A DNA stretch of 64,000 nucleotides from an uncultured Clostridia bacterium (GCA_934777435.1 CAKVNK010000001.1:124001-188000), one strand, 5' to 3'; counted from the first letter of the stretch, positions 16,310 through 25,464 are shown. A program made the numbers and translations. The notes: generated from the sequence alone by a model not told the origin.

Positions 16310-18595
16310 ATGAAAAATTGCCACACACAAAACACCAAAAAGCAAACAAAGAAAAGACACAAGTTTTTTAAAAGATTTTTGATATGTTTTTCTGTTGCAT
16401 TTTTGTTCTTGTTTGGCTCTGCTTTCACCTATTTTGTGGTGCTTTATAATCGCTATGATTTAGATATAAACAAACTAACAAGCGTAAACAATGGCATTAG
16501 GGTTTATTCAGCAACTGGGCAAGATAACACGCTATACAACTCTAACCGAAGTATTGTTGAAATTGATAGTTTGCCCAAATATGTTTTAAACGCCTTTGTT
16601 GACGTTGAAGATAAGCGTTTTTATAGCCATAAAGGTTATGATTTAAAGCGTATCGCCAAGGCTGGTATTGTAAATTTAACGTCAAAATCTAAATCTCAAG
16701 GTGCATCTACAATCAGCCAACAACTGATAAAAAACGCCTTACTCACCAATGAAAAGACCTATAAACGCAAACTTAAAGAAATTGTGTTGGCAATAAAACT
16801 TGAAAAGAAGTTCAGTAAATCTCAAATTTTAGAAATGTATTTAAACACTATTTATTTTGGTCAAAATGCCTATGGTATTGAAAATGCAAGCCGTGTTTAT
16901 TTTGGTAAATCAGCCAAAGATTTAACATTAAACGAAGCGTGTTGTTTGGCTGGGCTTATCAAATCACCTGCCAAATATTCGCCTATTAATAACTATACTA
17001 ATGCGGTTCAACGCAAAAATTTGGTTGCCAAATTTATGCTAAATCAAAACAGCATAACACAACAAGAATATAACCAGATTGTAAACACTGATTTAAGCCT
17101 TGCCACCGAACAAGAAACAGATTTTAGTTATGAGCGTGAAGCTATTTACGAAGCCTGCACTCTTTTAAACATCACCGAACGTGAATTAATAAATGGTAAT
17201 TATGAAATTGTAACCAATAAGCAAGACGAATTGCAAAAGCAAGTTGTTGAAGCCAACACTCAAGTGTTAATCGAAGCAAAAAAATCAGCCAATCAAAATT
17301 TGGATAGCATATCCATTGTTGCTGACAACAACGGCAAAATTTTGGCTTATTTTGCAAACAGTAAATATAATTTGCACAATATGAATCGCCAACCAGCGTC
17401 TATATTAAAACCACTTGCTGTGTATTTGCCGTGTTTTACACACAATATATTGTCACCTGCAACACAGATTTTAGACGAACCAATCAATTATAATGGATTC
17501 TCACCTAAAAATGCTGACGGCAAATTTTCTGGCTATATTTCAGTTAGAGATGCCATTTCAGAATCCTCCAATATTCCTGCGGTCAAAGCATTAGATTATG
17601 TCGGCATTGATAAGGCTGTTTCATTGCTTGCCGATATGGGTATAAACTTATCAAATGCTGACCATAACCTTGCTTTGGCACTTGGAGCAACAAAAAATGG
17701 TTTAAAACTGAATCAAATAGTTGTAGCCTACACCACCATTGCAAACTACGGGACATATAAGCCATTATGTTTTGTTAACAAAATTCTAAATAAAAATGGT
17801 CAAATAGTATATTCATCACAAGATTATAGTGAAAAAGTGGTTGATGATGCATCTTGCTTTTTGCTTACAGATTGTTTAAAACAAACCGCAAAAACAGGCA
17901 CAGCACGTAGATTTGCCGATTTAGGCTTTGAAATTGCATCAAAAACAGGCACAGCATATGACGGCAAAAATAACACCGATTTATTTAATGTTGCCTATAC
18001 AACCGAACACACAACCCTAACATGGATAGCTAATATTAAGGATAATTCACTTGACAGCAGTTTGCACAGTTCCTGTCAACCTACTGAAATTAACAAACGA
18101 ATAATGCAAAATTTGTATGCCTACCACAAGCCAAGCAGTTTTAGCACACCAGCAGGCATTGAAAAGGTTGCATATGATTTAGATGAATACCAAACAAATC
18201 ACACTATCATTACCCCACGAACAAGCAAAGATAGGTTTATTGCATATGATTATTTTAAAACCGAAATGTTACCAAAACCTGCCCAAAGCACAAACAATGA
18301 TTTAGTTGCAAGTTTAAGTAAAAATGGCTGTTTTTTATATTTTGACGCTAAAAAATTCAATGATTATACCATTTTAAAAACAACACAAAACAAAAGCATT
18401 GAACTAACAAAAATAAGCGAGAAATCTGGCACGGTTGAATTTAAGGACACCGACATATTTAAGTGCGATGAAATTACTTACACATTGATAAGTAACTCTA
18501 CCCCTGTTGCAATAACAAAAATCAGACCCAAAGATTATTTGTTAGGTCTGATTGAAAGTCAAATGTTAAATGGTAAATCAAAATGGTTTGTGTAA
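16310..18595 (+). CDS. Class A penicillin-binding protein (PBP1A-like)
   Basis: A bifunctional peptidoglycan synthase of 761 residues. A basic cytoplasmic tail and one membrane anchor (about residues 22-45) are followed by a GT51 glycosyltransferase domain (VEDKRFYSHKG, GASTISQQLIKN, KLKEIVLAIKLEKKFSK) and a transpeptidase domain with SILK, SSN in SESSNIPA, and KTGT in SKTGTAYDG. A second KTGT occurs 15 residues earlier in TAKTGTARR; the later one better fits the fold. A C-terminal extension of about 160 residues is unassigned. I choose the ATG at 16310; a TTG precedes it, and no clear ribosome site is seen. It is divergent from miaB. Confidence 0.94.
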   Translation: MKNCHTQNTKKQTKKRHKFFKRFLICFSVAFLFLFGSAFTYFVVLYNRYDLDINKLTSVNNGIRVYSATGQDNTLYNSNRSIVEIDSLPKYVLNAFVDVEDKRFYSHKGYDLKRIAKAGIVNLTSKSKSQGASTISQQLIKNALLTNEKTYKRKLKEIVLAIKLEKKFSKSQILEMYLNTIYFGQNAYGIENASRVYFGKSAKDLTLNEACCLAGLIKSPAKYSPINNYTNAVQRKNLVAKFMLNQNSITQQEYNQIVNTDLSLATEQETDFSYEREAIYEACTLLNITERELINGNYEIVTNKQDELQKQVVEANTQVLIEAKKSANQNLDSISIVADNNGKILAYFANSKYNLHNMNRQPASILKPLAVYLPCFTHNILSPATQILDEPINYNGFSPKNADGKFSGYISVRDAISESSNIPAVKALDYVGIDKAVSLLADMGINLSNADHNLALALGATKNGLKLNQIVVAYTTIANYGTYKPLCFVNKILNKNGQIVYSSQDYSEKVVDDASCFLLTDCLKQTAKTGTARRFADLGFEIASKTGTAYDGKNNTDLFNVAYTTEHTTLTWIANIKDNSLDSSLHSSCQPTEINKRIMQNLYAYHKPSSFSTPAGIEKVAYDLDEYQTNHTIITPRTSKDRFIAYDYFKTEMLPKPAQSTNNDLVASLSKNGCFLYFDAKKFNDYTILKTTQNKSIELTKISEKSGTVEFKDTDIFKCDEITYTLISNSTPVAITKIRPKDYLLGLIESQMLNGKSKWFV

Positions 18596-18696
18596 GGCTA
18601 AATAAGTATTGATTTTTTATAAAGCCTATCCGCCACCTATAATTGCTGTTTTGTTATAACGTTTTCGATTGTACCTAGAGTTTTAATATTTTTATA

Positions 18697-20376
18697 TTAT
18701 TCAACTGTTACACTTTTAGCAAGGTTCTTTGGCATGTCTGGATTATATCCCAGTTCAACCGACAATTTATAACTCAACATCTGAAATGGTAAAATAGCAT
18801 AGATTGCCTTATAATCTTGTTGGCTTATATCTATAGGCACATAGTCTTCAATGCTTATCACTTGCCCTTTGCGTGAAACTATTTCGCTGATTGCTGTGTT
18901 TAATGCGTTTTTGTCTGGACTGGTGTTTAATGCCGTAACTGTTGTGCCTTCACCAACAAGAGATAATGTGCCATGCTTTAATTCCCCTGCGTACATAGGT
19001 ATAGTAAAGTAATAATCTATCTCACGTATCTTTAAACTTGCTTCTTGCAAAATCAGATAATCAAACCCTTTACCTATCATAATCAATTTATCGCTCTGCT
19101 TAAAGGTTTGCACAAGGTTATCTATATTTATATTCTTTAAATGATAGGTTAAGTTCTCTACAAGTTTTTTAATATCAAGCGTATATTTATCATTTGTGAG
19201 CCTATTTATCATATATTCGAATACAAACACTTGACAACAATAAGTCTTTGTGCTGGCAACTGCAATTTCTTTTTCTGCCTTGGTGCATATGCAATAAGTG
19301 GCAAAACGTGTTAATGTGCTTTTGCTTTCGTTTGTTATAAGCAATATCTGCCCGCCTTTTGCCTTTATTTGTTCTGCCACCTTTATGCAGTCGGCTGTTT
19401 CACCACTTTGGCTTACCATAATAAATAAATGTTGCTTTGTTATTGTTTCTGGGCAAATAAAATTACTTGCCAAACAATTTTCAGTTTCAAAACCACCTTT
19501 CATCTTAAACAAGTGTTCACCCACCAAACAAGAGTGGTATGCTGTTCCACAACCAATAAATGTTAATCTCTTTTTACCTTTAAATATCTTTTTAAAATCT
19601 AAATTGTAAATGTTTTGATATGTGTTATATATTGAAGTTGGTGTTTCGTTTATTTCTTTAATCATATAGTGCGGATAATCGCCTCTGTTTAACCGCTCTA
19701 TATTATTTGTGTATGCTTCAAATTTCAAATTACCATTAATGGCTGTTATTTCGCTATTACTTATCTTTATAATATCTTCATTATGCAAGGTATAAAGATC
19801 ACCAGAAGGCAAACTTGCTTTATCGCTTGAAACACGTATTTCTTTGCCATTTTTAAGCAGATTTAATGGGCTGAACCTTTTAACTAAATACAAAGCACCA
19901 TCTTTTGTGCCTATAATCAATGCAAAACTGCCTTGTAAAATGGATAGGCTTTTTTTAATTCTATCTTCCACTGTGCCATTAAGCAAATATAAAAGGTTAG
20001 CAATAACTTCCGTATCGGTTTGAGAATAAAACTTTATACCCTTTTGTTGCAACATTAATTTAATTTCTTCAGCATTGTTAATTATGCCATTATGCACAAC
20101 CGTAAAAGTGTGATCAACTGAATAATGTGGGTGAGCATTAATTTCATTTACTGTGCCATGTGTTGCCCACCTTGTGTGTCCAAATGCTATGTGAGAATTA
20201 AATGTTGGTTTTTTTAAGTTTTTAAGCACTCCAACCGCTTTGTTTATTTTAAATTGATTTTTGTTGTATGTTGCTATACCACAACTGTCATATCCACGAT
20301 ACTGCAACAGTTCCAACCCAGCCTGCACTTGTTTAAAGGCATTTTTCTCACCAACATAACCATATATTCCACACAT
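18697..20376 (-). CDS. glmS: Glutamine--fructose-6-phosphate aminotransferase
   Basis: GlmS makes glucosamine-6-phosphate from fructose-6-phosphate and glutamine, the entry step of cell-wall amino sugar synthesis. The 559-residue protein starts with the catalytic Cys2 (MCGIYGYVG) of the Ntn glutaminase domain (HTRWATHG, HNGIINNAEE), followed by two SIS isomerase domains (FIGCGTAYHS, SQSGETADC, ASTKTY). It is about 40 residues shorter than common GlmS proteins, and key motifs are intact. It lies 8 bases after murI, so both are cell-wall genes in one operon. That tight spacing leaves no room for a glmS ribozyme. Confidence 0.97.
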   Translation of the reverse strand: MCGIYGYVGEKNAFKQVQAGLELLQYRGYDSCGIATYNKNQFKINKAVGVLKNLKKPTFNSHIAFGHTRWATHGTVNEINAHPHYSVDHTFTVVHNGIINNAEEIKLMLQQKGIKFYSQTDTEVIANLLYLLNGTVEDRIKKSLSILQGSFALIIGTKDGALYLVKRFSPLNLLKNGKEIRVSSDKASLPSGDLYTLHNEDIIKISNSEITAINGNLKFEAYTNNIERLNRGDYPHYMIKEINETPTSIYNTYQNIYNLDFKKIFKGKKRLTFIGCGTAYHSCLVGEHLFKMKGGFETENCLASNFICPETITKQHLFIMVSQSGETADCIKVAEQIKAKGGQILLITNESKSTLTRFATYCICTKAEKEIAVASTKTYCCQVFVFEYMINRLTNDKYTLDIKKLVENLTYHLKNINIDNLVQTFKQSDKLIMIGKGFDYLILQEASLKIREIDYYFTIPMYAGELKHGTLSLVGEGTTVTALNTSPDKNALNTAISEIVSRKGQVISIEDYVPIDISQQDYKAIYAILPFQMLSYKLSVELGYNPDMPKNLAKSVTVE

Positions 20377-20384
20377 AAATTCTC

Positions 20385-21053
20385 CTATTCGTTTATTAAA
20401 TTTAAAATTTGTTTTTCATACTTTTCATCTTTCTTTGAAAGTATGATTTTAATTGTTTTCATCTCTTGTTTTGGCTTATATTTAACAGTTTCTACCATAC
20501 GTGAACTATTAAGCATAAACTCTGTGTTTGGGCAATGTTTTGCAAATAAATCTTTAACCAATTCATAATGCGTACAGCCAAGCGTAATATTTTTATATTG
20601 ATTAAGTTTTAAATTTGTAACTACATTTTTTATGTATCTATCAAGCACTGGCAGATTGCCTATATGTTTTTCAATTTGTGATGCTAAATTGTTGGCAACA
20701 ATCACATTAAAACCTGACAACTGTTGCGATGTTAATTTTGTTGCCAAAATAGGATACTCAGGTTTAAAATCAATGGTTTTAACATTTTTCATCTTACCTT
20801 TTAACACGCTAGACGCTGTGTTGCAGGCAATAAAAATGATGTCAGGTTGATAAAATTTGTTTAAATAATTAATAATATGTTCAACCCTATTTTTTAGAAA
20901 AGTTGCAGATTTTTTGCCATATGGCATATATAAATTATCGGCAAAATATATGTAATTTCCGGCATGATATTTTTGTATAAGTTGCCTTAAAACGCTTACA
21001 CCACCAATACCACTATCAACAATAGCAATAGTTGGTTTTAACTTATTTAACAT
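20385..21053 (-). CDS. murI: Glutamate racemase
   Basis: MurI interconverts L- and D-glutamate, supplying D-Glu for peptidoglycan. The 222-residue protein has VDSGIGGVSVL, YFADNLYMPYGKK, the catalytic cysteine in ACNTASS and the second in LGCTHYEL. It is shorter than the usual 250-270 residues because the C-terminal end is brief. It is the first gene of murI-glmS and is divergent from rpsT. Confidence 0.93.
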   Translation of the reverse strand: MLNKLKPTIAIVDSGIGGVSVLRQLIQKYHAGNYIYFADNLYMPYGKKSATFLKNRVEHIINYLNKFYQPDIIFIACNTASSVLKGKMKNVKTIDFKPEYPILATKLTSQQLSGFNVIVANNLASQIEKHIGNLPVLDRYIKNVVTNLKLNQYKNITLGCTHYELVKDLFAKHCPNTEFMLNSSRMVETVKYKPKQEMKTIKIILSKKDEKYEKQILNLINE

Positions 21054-21154
21054 ATTACTTATTTACGCTTATTTAAGACCATTTGTGAATATATAAAAAA
21101 ATACAGCATATATTAAAAATTTAAACAAAATATGCAAAACATTGTAAAAACCAC

Positions 21155-21183
21155 TTGCCAAAGGCTTGTGTTTTTGGTATACT
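21155..21183 (+). promoter_or_regulatory. rpsT promoter
   Basis: TTGCCA (21155-21160) and TATACT (21178-21183) with a 17-base spacer. The leader to the ATG is about 15 bases and includes the ribosome site GGAGG (21195-21199). Confidence 0.8.
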
Positions 21184-21204
21184 AAATGCGAATTGGAGGT
21201 TTAA

Positions 21205-21462
21205 ATGGCTAATATTAAATCAGCAAAAAAGCGTATTGACGTTATCAACAGACAAACTTTGGAAAACAAATCATATACATCAAAAATTGCCACATATATC
21301 AAAAAATATAAGGCTGCTGTTGATGCTAACGATGAAAATGCAAGCAAAATTTTAAGTGAAACTTTCTCATTAATTGACTCTGCGGTTTCTAAAAACATTT
21401 TGCAAAAAGCAACTGCTAACAGAAAAAAAGCAAGATTAAGCGCTTACAAAACCCAAGCATAA
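21205..21462 (+). CDS. rpsT: 30S ribosomal protein S20
   Basis: S20 binds 16S rRNA early in 30S assembly. The 85-residue, very basic, helical protein begins MANIKSAKKRIDV and carries NRKKARLSAYKTQA at the end, both typical. Length is normal. GGAGG lies 5 bases before the ATG. It is monocistronic, with its own promoter and terminator. Its neighbour holA, though on the other strand, is the gene commonly found beside rpsT in Firmicutes. Confidence 0.98.
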   Translation: MANIKSAKKRIDVINRQTLENKSYTSKIATYIKKYKAAVDANDENASKILSETFSLIDSAVSKNILQKATANRKKARLSAYKTQA

Positions 21463-21489
21463 TTTTAGGGTATTTTATTTGTCTATAAA

Positions 21490-21515
21490 AAAGCACAACT
21501 TCAGTTGTGTTTTTT
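21490..21515 (+). terminator. rpsT terminator
   Basis: CACAAC (21494-21499), loop TTCA, GTTGTG (21504-21509), then a T run. An extra G-T pair extends the stem. It starts 28 bases after the rpsT stop. Confidence 0.88.
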
Positions 21516-21520
21516 GTTTT

Positions 21521-21582
21521 AAAAAACCACCATTTTTGAAAATAGCCTAGTTTTAGGTTTAATTCAATTTAGGTGGTTTTTT
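21521..21582 (-). terminator. Bidirectional terminator between rpsT and the DUF45 gene
   Basis: AAAAAACCACC (21521-21531) and GGTGGTTTTTT (21572-21582) are perfectly complementary. The 40-base interior contains a second small hairpin, CCTA-GTTT-TAGG (21546-21557). It has a T run on either strand and separates convergent genes; it lies 45 bases after the DUF45 gene stop. Confidence 0.65.
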
Positions 21583-21626
21583 AGTTCTCTCTTTTCTAAT
21601 TTAATATTTAAACTTTACTATTGTTT

Positions 21627-22286
21627 TTATAAATAATTAATAACACCTTTATTCTGTTTTAGCCATTTTTCAGCAGACTTGTATTCTGGTATACAATCTG
21701 CAACTATCTGGTAAAATTCTTTGCTGTGGTTACGTACTATTGTGTGCGATAATTCGTGTATTATAACATAATCTACCACAATATTTGGTGTTAATAACAA
21801 TCTATAAGTAAAATTTAAATTGTTTGTTGCACTGCATGAACCCCACACAGTTTTTGCACTACCGATACGCACTTGATTATAGTTGAAGCCAAATTCTTTG
21901 GCATATTGTTTAACCCTTATTTCAAGTTGTTGTTTGGCGTACTTTTTCAACAAAGCAATCAAATACTCTTTGGTGTTTTTGTTTGGTAAAATAATTTGAT
22001 TTTCAATTATTTTTGCACGTGTTGTGTTTTTAATTGTTATAATAAATTGTTCCCCTAAAAGGGTCAATTCTGCCCCATTTGTCGGCACAAAAGGAGCATA
22101 TTTTTGGTTGTTTTCTTGCACTTGTTTAATATGTGCTGTTATCCATTTTGATTTTTCGTTTATAAATTTATTTAATTGGTCTGGGTTATAATTATATGGC
22201 ACACGTGCCACAAGTTCGGCTTCTTTATTCACGCTTAAAGATATAGTTTTACGCCTGCTTTTGATTATTTGAAGTTTAACTTGCAT
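21627..22286 (-). CDS. YgjP-like (DUF45) metallopeptidase
   Basis: A 219-residue member of the YgjP/DUF45 family of putative zinc metalloproteases. The zinc-binding site is in VIIHELSHTIVRNHSKEF, with HExxH plus a downstream His and Glu. The preceding GSAKTVWGSCSATNNLNFTY segment is the family signature. There is no signal peptide, so it is cytoplasmic. The ATG follows AAGGGA. It is the last gene of the XRE-comEC-holA operon, 11 bases after holA. The substrate is not known for this family. Confidence 0.9.
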   Translation of the reverse strand: MQVKLQIIKSRRKTISLSVNKEAELVARVPYNYNPDQLNKFINEKSKWITAHIKQVQENNQKYAPFVPTNGAELTLLGEQFIITIKNTTRAKIIENQIILPNKNTKEYLIALLKKYAKQQLEIRVKQYAKEFGFNYNQVRIGSAKTVWGSCSATNNLNFTYRLLLTPNIVVDYVIIHELSHTIVRNHSKEFYQIVADCIPEYKSAEKWLKQNKGVINYL

Positions 22287-22297
22287 CTGTTTGTCCC

Positions 22298-23206
22298 TTA
22301 AAATATCAATTCATATAAGGCATTATCAGCCGTGATTTTGCCTGATTTTATTTTATAATCTAAATCAACATATTTTTGATATAGCCCAATGTAATACTTC
22401 GTGCCATTTTTTTGCACACTACCCCTTGCCATTTTTACTGCGTAAGGTTTTATATTTAAGATTGTTGCCAACTTTGTATCATCTTTGTTTAATGCTATAT
22501 ATTGCATACGCCTAAAATATTTGCCAAGCAAAGCGAATATTTCGCCTGGTGTTTGTGATTTTGTCATGGTAATAAGTATCTTTTGATAATCAGCATATGA
22601 TTTTTTATCAATGGCATTTGTAAGCATAAAACTAACATATTCACTGCTGTTTGCAACCAAGTTTGAAACAATGGTTGTTGTTACCAAACTTTGCCCTTGT
22701 GCATAGTCAGCAATTTTGTTCAATTCATTTGCTATTTTAGCCATATTGCCTGATGTTGCGTCAATAATGTAATCAAGGGCTTGTTCTTCAATATTAAGCC
22801 CACATTTTGCTAAAAAGTTTAAAATGTATTTAGAAATATCTATCCTATCAAGTTTGCTACAATCAACTTGCTCACCTACTGAAAGTTTGGCATTTTTTAA
22901 CACAACCACTTGGAAATCTTCAAACTGGTAACTTTTGATATAATTGCATATTTCAGTGCTTGGTGTATCCAACACAAGCAAACGATAATCGTTGCCCATA
23001 GGTAAAGTTTCTAACTGTGCAATAAATTCACTTTTAGGCATTTTGTCTGCATCAAATTTGGCAACGTTAAATTCTTCTAAATCTTTGATAACTGCATCTT
23101 TTATCAATCTAACCGCAGAACTGAGCAAAAAAGAATCATCACCATTTAAGCAATAAAGGTGTTTAATCTCTGTTTTTAAAGATTTGTTCAGTTCAATAAA
23201 TTTCAT
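22298..23206 (-). CDS. holA: DNA polymerase III delta subunit
   Basis: HolA is the clamp-loader subunit that opens the beta sliding clamp. The 302-residue protein has the family layout: an N-terminal AAA-like domain without a functional P-loop (LYCLNGDDSFLLSSAVRLIKD), the central lid (IDATSGNMAKIANELNKIADY) and a helical C-terminal collar domain (KYFRRMQYIALNK). In Firmicutes holA is often next to comEC and rpsT, as here. It lies 8 bases after comEC in the same operon. Confidence 0.93.
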   Translation of the reverse strand: MKFIELNKSLKTEIKHLYCLNGDDSFLLSSAVRLIKDAVIKDLEEFNVAKFDADKMPKSEFIAQLETLPMGNDYRLLVLDTPSTEICNYIKSYQFEDFQVVVLKNAKLSVGEQVDCSKLDRIDISKYILNFLAKCGLNIEEQALDYIIDATSGNMAKIANELNKIADYAQGQSLVTTTIVSNLVANSSEYVSFMLTNAIDKKSYADYQKILITMTKSQTPGEIFALLGKYFRRMQYIALNKDDTKLATILNIKPYAVKMARGSVQKNGTKYYIGLYQKYVDLDYKIKSGKITADNALYELIF

Positions 23207-23214
23207 ATTTGTGA

Positions 23215-24756
23215 TTATAACATAAAGGCAATCAAAATTGCAACTATTGGAAGAATAACTGCCAATTTATGTTTGTGTTTTGACACAGTTATTCGTGACA
23301 TTATAAGCAACAATGCCATGTAAATCACAAATGCAAAATAATGCACACTTGTTGTTGCAAAGTTTGCAAATGGCAAGTTGCCTAATACACGTGCAATCAA
23401 ACCTATAAAATCAAAAAGATAATTTAACGGATAAAGCAGATACCCTATGTAAGGAGTTATCAAACCCAAGAAGCCAACAACAAATACAATCATAAAACCT
23501 ATTGAGAATAGCGGAATCAAGATTATATTTGAAATTATAGAAATCAAATTCATTGTTTTAAAGAAATATGCCATAATCAGCAATAAAGCCACCATGGTTG
23601 AAGCAGTTATTGCAAAGCTTTCACTCACCACGTTTTTCATTTTGGCTTTATCAAGCATTTTAGTAAATGACATATTTAATAAACATATACCTGTAACACA
23701 CGCAAAACTCATTAATGCACTAGCATCAAAAGCAAACAAAGGATTAAGTAAAAAGCACACAATACCAGCCAAACCGATTGCTGAAAGTGAATCATATTTG
23801 CGGTGAAAAACTGGTGCTAACAACATCACCATCGCCATAATTGTGGCACGCACAATAGAAGTTGAAAAATTGCAGAGATAAACATAAAACACCAACAATA
23901 CACCAATAATTGTAAGTTTTATCCAATTCTTCAATTTAAGTTTCTTACATATCCAGTTAAAAAGACCCACCACTATGCCAACGTGTAAGCCAGAAACAGC
24001 CAAAAGGTGTGCCACACCAGCAAGTTTAAAAGATTCTATGCTAGTATCAGACAATGTGGTTTTGTCACCAAACAATGCTGAATATGTCAGTTCTGTGTTT
24101 TGATTGCTTAAACCAAAAGAAAGTGCTTTCTTGATTCTTAAACGCACAATCTCCGCAAATGTAAATTTTGTGCTACCAAACTCAAAATTTGTTATGTTGG
24201 CACTAACTTGATATTTAATATTGTTTTTAAAATAGTATGCGTTTGGGGTGTCGCCTTTCAACAAGTCAATTTGCTTTACACTGTTTGGCGTAAAATGAAT
24301 TTGTTTGCCAACTTCAACATTTTCAAAAGCGTAGGAATAATCGGTTAAATAAATCACTATTTTACCGGTTGTTTTAATTCCGTCAAAATATAAATTGTCA
24401 GCATAAACAGTTTTGCTTTTATCGTTGGTTTTAACTAAACAAATGCGAGCATCTATTGTGGTTGGTTCAACAAAATTTTTGTTATTAAATGTTGCCAAAC
24501 TTAAACCAAATATTCCAACACCAATCAAAAATGATATTGCAGGAATAAGAAACAATTTTACACATTTGTTACGCACTGCAAATATAATATTCACCGCAAG
24601 GCAAACCAAAATTAACCCCACAGCAAGCAAGATATTTAAAGCCTTATCACCACGTTGCCAAGCAAAAAAGCAGTAAAAAGAAAATATACTGCCAATTAAC
24701 AGCATAATAAAAACTAGACATAAAGGTCTATAATTAAACCAACGTTCTCTTTTCAT
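23215..24756 (-). CDS. comEC: ComEC/Rec2 competence channel, form without nuclease domain
   Basis: ComEC is the membrane channel that carries single-stranded DNA into the cell in natural transformation. The 513-residue protein has two or three N-terminal helices, an OB-like DUF4131 region (about 90-190) and the Competence domain with AGVAHLLAVSGLHVGI, followed by many helices. The C-terminal metallo-beta-lactamase-like nuclease domain found in larger ComEC proteins is absent; the protein ends after the last helix. The ATG at 24756 is chosen; an in-frame TTG lies 27 bases upstream and neither has a strong ribosome site. It follows a small XRE regulator. Confidence 0.93.
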   Translation of the reverse strand: MKRERWFNYRPLCLVFIMLLIGSIFSFYCFFAWQRGDKALNILLAVGLILVCLAVNIIFAVRNKCVKLFLIPAISFLIGVGIFGLSLATFNNKNFVEPTTIDARICLVKTNDKSKTVYADNLYFDGIKTTGKIVIYLTDYSYAFENVEVGKQIHFTPNSVKQIDLLKGDTPNAYYFKNNIKYQVSANITNFEFGSTKFTFAEIVRLRIKKALSFGLSNQNTELTYSALFGDKTTLSDTSIESFKLAGVAHLLAVSGLHVGIVVGLFNWICKKLKLKNWIKLTIIGVLLVFYVYLCNFSTSIVRATIMAMVMLLAPVFHRKYDSLSAIGLAGIVCFLLNPLFAFDASALMSFACVTGICLLNMSFTKMLDKAKMKNVVSESFAITASTMVALLLIMAYFFKTMNLISIISNIILIPLFSIGFMIVFVVGFLGLITPYIGYLLYPLNYLFDFIGLIARVLGNLPFANFATTSVHYFAFVIYMALLLIMSRITVSKHKHKLAVILPIVAILIAFML

Positions 24757-24790
24757 CTGCACTAAATCACTTTTCTCTTGCAAAAATAAA

Positions 24791-25015
24791 TTACTTTTTT
24801 GATATACCTAAAATATAATTTGCATCTGCACCTATCACATCACATATTTTAGCAAGCATTATCACAGACGGCAATTTGTCAGTGTATTTATATTGACTTA
24901 ATATGCTTTTGGTACAACCCACTTGTTTTGCTATTTCTGTTAAAGTTAAATTTGATGATTCAATTTCATCACTTAACCTTTGTTTTATCAAATCTTTTCT
25001 TAATTTTTCGCTCAT
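24791..25015 (-). CDS. Small XRE-family HTH regulator
   Basis: A 74-residue protein consisting almost only of a Cro/CI-type helix-turn-helix (LTLTEIAKQVGCTKSILSQYKYTDKLPSVIMLAKICDVIGADANYILG). It binds DNA, probably as a dimer. It is the first gene of an operon with comEC, holA and the DUF45 protease. A palindrome overlapping its own promoter (25088-25108) is a good candidate operator, so autoregulation and control of comEC are likely but unproven. The ligand, if any, is unknown. Confidence 0.9.
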   Translation of the reverse strand: MSEKLRKDLIKQRLSDEIESSNLTLTEIAKQVGCTKSILSQYKYTDKLPSVIMLAKICDVIGADANYILGISKK

Positions 25016-25075
25016 AATTTACCCTTATATACAATTAAGTATTAACCTTAACCATTTTTACTGCTAATCACCGTA

Positions 25076-25108
25076 ATTATAGCATATTTGTTAACTCTTA
25101 GTAAACAA
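25076..25108 (-). promoter_or_regulatory. XRE-comEC promoter with overlapping palindromic operator
   Basis: On the minus strand TTTACT (25100-25105) and TATAAT (25076-25081) are 18 bases apart. The -35 lies inside TTGTTTACT-AAG-AGTTAACAA (25088-25108), an inverted repeat with 9-bp arms and one mismatch. A dimeric XRE repressor bound here would block RNA polymerase. Confidence 0.6.
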
Positions 25109-25245
25109 AAGTTACCTTTATGCTGTAATTTTGTAAAATTATTCATGCCTTTTTGATTATCAGGTTTTAAAATCACTTATGCCACACCTTAAATTAAAAT
25201 GATTTGAATTTAACAAACATATTTTAGAAAAATAAAACCAAATGC

Positions 25246-25274
25246 TTGAAAAATAGTAAAAAGTGTGCTAGATT
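25246..25274 (+). promoter_or_regulatory. tRNA-Glu promoter
   Basis: TTGAAA (25246-25251) and TAGATT (25269-25274) are separated by 17 bases, 27 bases upstream of the mature tRNA. Confidence 0.55.
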
Positions 25275-25301
25275 ATGACTGCGTAAATATACCGCATATA
25301 T

Positions 25302-25376
25302 GGCCTTATAGTCTAGCGGTTAGGACACGGCCCTCTCAAGGCTGGGACACGGGTTCGATTCCCGTTAAGGCTACCA
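25302..25376 (+). tRNA. tRNA-Glu (anticodon CTC)
   Basis: A 75-base cloverleaf with encoded CCA. The acceptor GGCCTTA pairs with TAAGGCT (first pair G-U), the D-arm is GTCTAGCGGTTAGGAC, the anticodon loop CTCTCAA gives anticodon CTC, and the T-arm is CGGGTTCGATTCCCG. It reads the glutamate codon GAG. A terminator follows directly. Two degenerate copies of the gene lie downstream. Confidence 0.93.
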
Positions 25377-25379
25377 ATA

Positions 25380-25402
25380 AAAACCGTTTATACGGTTTTT
25401 TT
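25380..25402 (+). terminator. tRNA-Glu terminator
   Basis: AAAACCGT, loop TTAT, ACGGTTTT, then further Ts. It starts 4 bases after the CCA end. A diverged copy occurs after the first tRNA relic. Confidence 0.88.
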
Positions 25403-25406
25403 ATTT

Positions 25407-25461
25407 GGCAGACTTATAAGGTAACATCAACTTTTGTTAATATTCCACGATTAGGCTACCA
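25407..25461 (+). pseudogene. Decayed tRNA copy 1, with its own terminator downstream
   Basis: The stretch begins GGCAGACTTATAAGG, resembling the tRNA start GGCCTTATAG, keeps a T-arm-like GTTAATATTCCACGATTA and ends with the intact GGCTACCA (25454-25461). The anticodon arm is deleted. It is followed by AAACCGC-TTTG-GCGGTTT plus Ts (25465-25485), a diverged version of the tRNA-Glu terminator in which both sides of the stem changed together. Confidence 0.6.
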
Positions 25462-25464
25462 ATT

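Noticed and set aside
17880..17960. A duplicated KTGT motif in the penicillin-binding protein as a sign of a frameshift or tandem duplication.
   Set aside because: The frame is continuous and the second KTGT has the expected context (SKTGTAYDG followed by FNVAYT). The first is probably chance similarity.
20376..20385. A glmS ribozyme upstream of glmS.
   Set aside because: Only 8 bases separate murI from glmS, and the murI coding region continues up to there.
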